DNA of 17,668 bases from Candidatus Hodarchaeota archaeon (GTDB taxonomy: Archaea > Asgardarchaeota > Heimdallarchaeia > Hodarchaeales > Hodarchaeaceae): positions 1-17,668 of the forward strand of contig JAEOSP010000543.1 in the NCBI GenBank assembly GCA_016840305.1, in the 5' to 3' direction. The notes below the pieces were generated by a model. It was not told where the DNA came from. It did not search any database and was given only the letters and a program-made list of their open reading frames with translations. A program made the position numbers and the translations under genes. The first letter of the stretch is position 1, and every line of letters begins with the position of its first letter. Positions 15,447-17,668 of the stretch are shown one piece after another.

Positions 15447-15776
15447 ATGAGTCAATTAAGCTTTAAATTTCCAGAAAGTGAAATAGCATTTCTAAAATGG
15501 TATTCAAAGAAGACCTCAGAACCACTTGGAACAATATATCGCAAAGTAACCCTGGAACACTTCATACACTGGAAAAAAACGATACTTATAGAAGCGTATC
15601 TCAGTGGCACACTTGGAATAAAGCAATTAGCCAACTTAGGGGGAATGACACTCAATGAATGTCTACTTTTGCTAAAACAAAATAATATCGAACCCCCCTA
15701 TAATGAATTGCTTGATATACATTCAGCTCAAGTAATGGAAGATCAATATGAAGAACGAAAGAAAAAAGGGGTTTAA
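15447..15776 (+). CDS. UPF0175 antitoxin-like protein
   Basis: From ATG 15447 the protein has 109 residues; the frame is open to 15393 but that extension overlaps the PIN gene and its promoter. Residues 1-45 (MSQLSFKFPESEIAFLKWYS, then KTSEPLGTIYRKVTLEHF) look like a ribbon-helix-helix-type DNA-binding arm. Residues 47-85 (LIEAYLSGTLGIKQLANLGG, MTLNECLLLLKQNNIE) are a UPF0175 helix-turn-helix, the module found in antitoxins that pair with PIN toxins in archaea and cyanobacteria. A short acidic tail follows and would fit the toxin-binding part. It is divergently placed to the PIN gene and likely represses the shared promoter. Confidence 0.82.
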   Translation: MSQLSFKFPESEIAFLKWYSKKTSEPLGTIYRKVTLEHFIHWKKTILIEAYLSGTLGIKQLANLGGMTLNECLLLLKQNNIEPPYNELLDIHSAQVMEDQYEERKKKGV

Positions 15777-15778
15777 GG

Positions 15779-15937
15779 GGACAGTTTAGAGCAGAAAAAC
15801 TTTCTTCTTCAAAAACTAACCCACTCTAGTAACTAACTCCTAAAAGCTTTTTCTTTTAATAATTTATACAAAAATACGTTAGGACTGAAAATTTCCACAC
15901 TTTTTATTCAAAAAAGCCCTTGTGCGATTAGTGGTAG
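15779..15937 (+). repeat. Composite island repeat, copy C
   Basis: The left half is diverged (gacagtttagagcagaaaaac to taactaactcctaaaagc) and the hairpin stem is weak. The right half has the 26-base core at 15883-15908 and ends gtgcgattagtggtag. The minus-strand reading keeps TNRTRAFLNKKCGNFQS, then hits a stop, so the coding potential is lost here. It starts two bases after the UPF0175 stop. Confidence 0.8.
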
Positions 15938-16152
15938 CTTAAGTTTTTCTTTTCAAGAAGAAAGAAATCGCTAAGAAAATGATTATACAAATCGAGAAAA
16001 TAAAATAACACCCATAATTTCCACTGACAGCACGTTACATTCTACGGTTTAATTCAATGAGTAATTCTCATACTAGAAGAAAAGTGCTATTCTTGTTTTT
16101 ATGTCTCTTTTTATACTTAATTCATCCCCTGCTTACGATTTAGATCAATACT
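15938..16152. other. Spacer between repeat C and fic, nothing recognised
   Basis: No gene, RNA or repeat is supported in this part of the 436-base gap between the UPF0175 and fic genes. A short hairpin-like tttcttttcaagaagaaag lies near 15950. Confidence 0.4.
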
Positions 16153-16202
16153 TATCCCCACATTGACAGTGAATATCGAAAAACATTTAAAATGTGGGGA
16201 TA
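16153..16202. promoter_or_regulatory. Perfect 12-bp inverted repeat bracketing the fic promoter
   Basis: The arms tatccccacatt (16153-16164) and aatgtggggata (16191-16202) are exact inverse complements with 26 bases between. A TATA-like tttaaa (16186-16191) lies in the interval, 25 bases before the ATG at 16213, so the right arm covers the core promoter up to about the transcription start. It may be an operator; a stem-loop in a longer transcript is the other option. Confidence 0.65.
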
Positions 16203-16212
16203 GAATGTACTC

Positions 16213-17088
16213 ATGGTACGGGTAAAAACCATCACCCAAGAAGGTCGAAAATACTATGTACTAACGCATACTGTAAGGGATGGACGACGTACTAAAAGTC
16301 GGATAAAACACCTGGGGCGAGAAATTCCTCACAACCTAGACACCATAATAGAGGATTTTCGCCATGAGTTATATATGGAAGATTATGAAGGACAACTAAC
16401 CGCAGTTTTACAGAAACACCAGCAATCCCTTAAAAGAATGCCTAAAAGCGCGATAGAAAAATATTATAAGAATTTTATAGTCCGTTTTACTTATGATTCG
16501 AATCGGATTGAAGGAAGCACCCTAACACACCGAGAAACAGCTCTGTTGCTTCTCGAGAATCAATCTCCAAACCGCCCATTAAACGACATTCTTGAAGCTA
16601 GAAGTCATCAGAATCTCTTTGATGAAATGAAGCACCATGCAGAGACATCTGGCGACTTACACTTCAATTTAACCCTAGAATGGCATCATTTACTCTTCAA
16701 AGATTCCCAATCAGACATTGCAGGAAAATTACGCACAGAGCAAGTCAAAATAACTGGCAGTGATCTCGTGCCGCCTTTACCTGTCGAACTCCTTCCTCTA
16801 CTGGAGGAGTTTTTTCAATGGTATCACGAAGCGAAGGAAACCCTCCATCCTGTAGAACTCGCTGCATTGGTGCATTATAAATTTGTTTGTATTCACCCCT
16901 ATTGGGATGGTAATGGACGTATGTCACGGATGTTGATGAATTTCGTCCTCCACAAGCATTCTTACCCAATGTATAATTTCTTAAACAAGGAACGGAAAAG
17001 ATATTACAATACCCTTAATCGGGCAGATAAAAAGAACGACCCGTATATCTTCGTCCGTTATTTTACTCGTCGATATGTCAAATATTGA
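16213..17088 (+). CDS. Fic-domain protein (AMP-transferase type, class II)
   Basis: The protein has 291 residues. Residues 1-40 (including GRKYYVLTHTVRDGRRTKSR, then IKHLGREIP) form the small basic N-terminal arm found in archaeal Fic proteins. The inhibitory helix motif [S/T]xxxE[G/N] is SNRIEG (96-101), before the Fic core, which makes it class II with built-in inhibition. The catalytic loop is IHPYWDGNGRMSR (227-239), with His228 and all HxFx(D/E)GNGRxxR residues present apart from Tyr for Phe. So it should be able to transfer AMP from ATP to a protein hydroxyl. The target is unknown. It is a single-gene unit between repeat copies C and D, with its own inverted-repeat promoter. No separate antitoxin is needed for this class. 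Confidence 0.92.
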   Translation: MVRVKTITQEGRKYYVLTHTVRDGRRTKSRIKHLGREIPHNLDTIIEDFRHELYMEDYEGQLTAVLQKHQQSLKRMPKSAIEKYYKNFIVRFTYDSNRIEGSTLTHRETALLLLENQSPNRPLNDILEARSHQNLFDEMKHHAETSGDLHFNLTLEWHHLLFKDSQSDIAGKLRTEQVKITGSDLVPPLPVELLPLLEEFFQWYHEAKETLHPVELAALVHYKFVCIHPYWDGNGRMSRMLMNFVLHKHSYPMYNFLNKERKRYYNTLNRADKKNDPYIFVRYFTRRYVKY

Positions 17089-17130
17089 TATTGATTTTTA
17101 CTCAGGAATTTTACCCTTAACAGAATACAT

Positions 17131-17275
17131 CTGACCTAGTACGACCGAAAATTTTCTAAAAACCAACCCAACTCTATTGACTGATTCCTGAAGGCTTTAC
17201 TTTAACAGAATACGAGAGGACTGAAAATTTCCACACTTTTTATTAAAAAAAATAGCCATTGTGCGAATAGTAGCA
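17131..17275 (+). repeat. Composite island repeat, copy D
   Basis: The left part starts gacctagtacgaccgaaaat, continues to ctattgactgattcctgaag, and is followed by the right half with core 17219-17244, ending gtgcgaatagtagcag. The right half carries tacgagagga (17211-17220), identical to the universal core of the sarcin-ricin loop. The left start also reads ctagtacga...ccgaaaatttt, close to the right half's own start, so this copy holds two related strings 75 bases apart. On the minus strand it reads NKKCGNFQSSRILLK then stops. A three-base in-frame insertion relative to copy B is present. Confidence 0.8.
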
Positions 17276-17348
17276 GCAAATCCAATACGTCTAGGATATC
17301 AAAAAACTTTCTTAGAATATTTTGATGAATCAAAAGCAAAGAGAAAGA

Positions 17349-17386
17349 TATTTATAGAATTGTAAACAGAAGTGTATACAGAAGTG
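17349..17386 (+). promoter_or_regulatory. TATA box and direct-repeat operator of the RHH/RelE pair
   Basis: A TATA-like tatttatag lies at 17349-17357. Two exact copies of acagaagtg (17366-17374 and 17378-17386), 12 bases apart, cover the expected transcription start. Ribbon-helix-helix antitoxins commonly bind short tandem or inverted sites near their own promoter. The following leader of about 40 bases reaches the ATG at 17417. Confidence 0.5.
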
Positions 17387-17416
17387 CGGGGGGATAATGC
17401 ACTAGAAAGTGAGATA

Positions 17417-17632
17417 ATGAGTCAAGTACAACTAAGATTACCCCCATCACTAGTAAAAATAATTGATAAATTGGTAGCAGAAGGAAAATACAAAAACAGA
17501 AGTGATGCAATAAGAACGATGATTTCTAATCAACTAGAATTCGAAAAAACAAGAGATTTTTTATCTATGCTTCAAACAAGAAGTGAAGAAGCAGAAAAAC
17601 ATCCAGAAACTTTAATTCCGTTTGAAGATTGA
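17417..17632 (+). CDS. Ribbon-helix-helix (CopG/ParD-type) antitoxin
   Basis: From ATG 17417 the protein has 71 residues. The frame is open to 17372, but that start would lie in the direct-repeat operator and add a stretch with no family match. Residues 3-44 are a clear RHH fold: the strand VQLRLPPSLVKIIDKLVAEG, then NRSDAIRTMISNQLEFE, with the NRSDAIR turn typical of ParD-like DNA-binding proteins. The C-terminal tail (EEAEKHPETLIPFED) is acidic, as expected for wrapping around a RelE/ParE toxin. It is followed six bases later by a RelE-like start, forming a standard two-gene toxin-antitoxin operon. Confidence 0.88.
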   Translation: MSQVQLRLPPSLVKIIDKLVAEGKYKNRSDAIRTMISNQLEFEKTRDFLSMLQTRSEEAEKHPETLIPFED

Positions 17633-17637
17633 AGGAT

Positions 17638-17668
17638 ATGTCATATCAGATTCTATTACATCCAAAAG
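17638..17668 (+). CDS. RelE/ParE-type toxin, first ten codons (cut by window end)
   Basis: Only MSYQILLHPK can be read before the sequence stops. That opening strand (M-S-Y-x-[VIL]-x-[LI]-H-P-K) is the usual N-terminus of RelE/ParE toxins, and the place just behind an RHH antitoxin gene, with gaagga as ribosome site, agrees. RelE proteins cut mRNA on the ribosome and ParE relatives block gyrase; which this is cannot be told. The catalytic part is outside the window. Confidence 0.6.
   Translation, partial: MSYQILLHPK

Noticed and set aside
14550..17275. CRISPR array
   Set aside because: Repeat units are more than 140 bases long, about 1.2 kb apart and separated by genes, so they do not fit CRISPR repeats and spacers.

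Overview
The window is AT-rich, coding on both strands, and most likely archaeal. The evidence is a Rad50-type ATPase with a zinc hook, TATA boxes about 25 bases upstream of several start codons (apparently leaderless transcripts), frequent TTG starts, and a 23S rRNA-like fragment of archaeal/eukaryotic type (GAGAGGAAC after the sarcin-ricin loop). A Ras-like fold without nucleotide-binding motifs hints at an Asgard archaeon, because those genomes are rich in small GTPases. That placement is inference only.

Bases 1-8350 look mostly like ordinary chromosome. They hold the 3' part of a rad50-like gene, an NADP-dependent MDR-family oxidoreductase, a probable three-gene run (TIGR04076-like small protein, large membrane protein of unknown role, thiamine-binding-type MTH1187 protein), a low-information stretch with two tiny ORFs, a HEAT-like mini-gene on the minus strand, an alpha/beta hydrolase and the degenerate GTPase-like protein.

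Bases 8351-17668 look like an accessory island. The same composite repeat recurs at the end of successive one- or two-gene units. Its left half (gaccttcag... to ...ctgaaggc, hairpin-forming) is seen near 8454, 12501, 14550, 15779 and 17131. Its right half, with a perfectly conserved 26-base core, is at 11342, 14663, 15883 and 17219. All copies point the same way. The units between them are: a 4-TM protein, a 77-aa protein and a 499-aa unknown; a pair of paralogous mini-peptides and a zinc-finger relic; an ICMT-like methyltransferase; a winged-helix plus nucleotidyltransferase pair (AbiEi/AbiEii-like); a divergent PIN/UPF0175 pair; a Fic protein; and a ribbon-helix-helix plus RelE-like pair cut by the window end. 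Four consecutive units are toxin-antitoxin or toxin-like. The array therefore resembles a cassette or stacking site for such modules, held together by a repeat I do not recognise.

The islands show tight local control. One near-palindromic TATA box sits between the PIN and UPF0175 genes, 26-27 bases from both start codons. A perfect 12-bp inverted repeat brackets the fic TATA box, an inverted repeat brackets the TATA box of the winged-helix gene, and a 9-base direct repeat lies at the expected transcription start of the RHH/RelE pair. A minus-strand 23S rRNA fragment containing the sarcin-ricin loop lies next to the PIN gene, and the repeat itself carries a sarcin-ricin-like string in its best copy. 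No integrase, transposase, tRNA, CRISPR or complete rRNA gene was seen.
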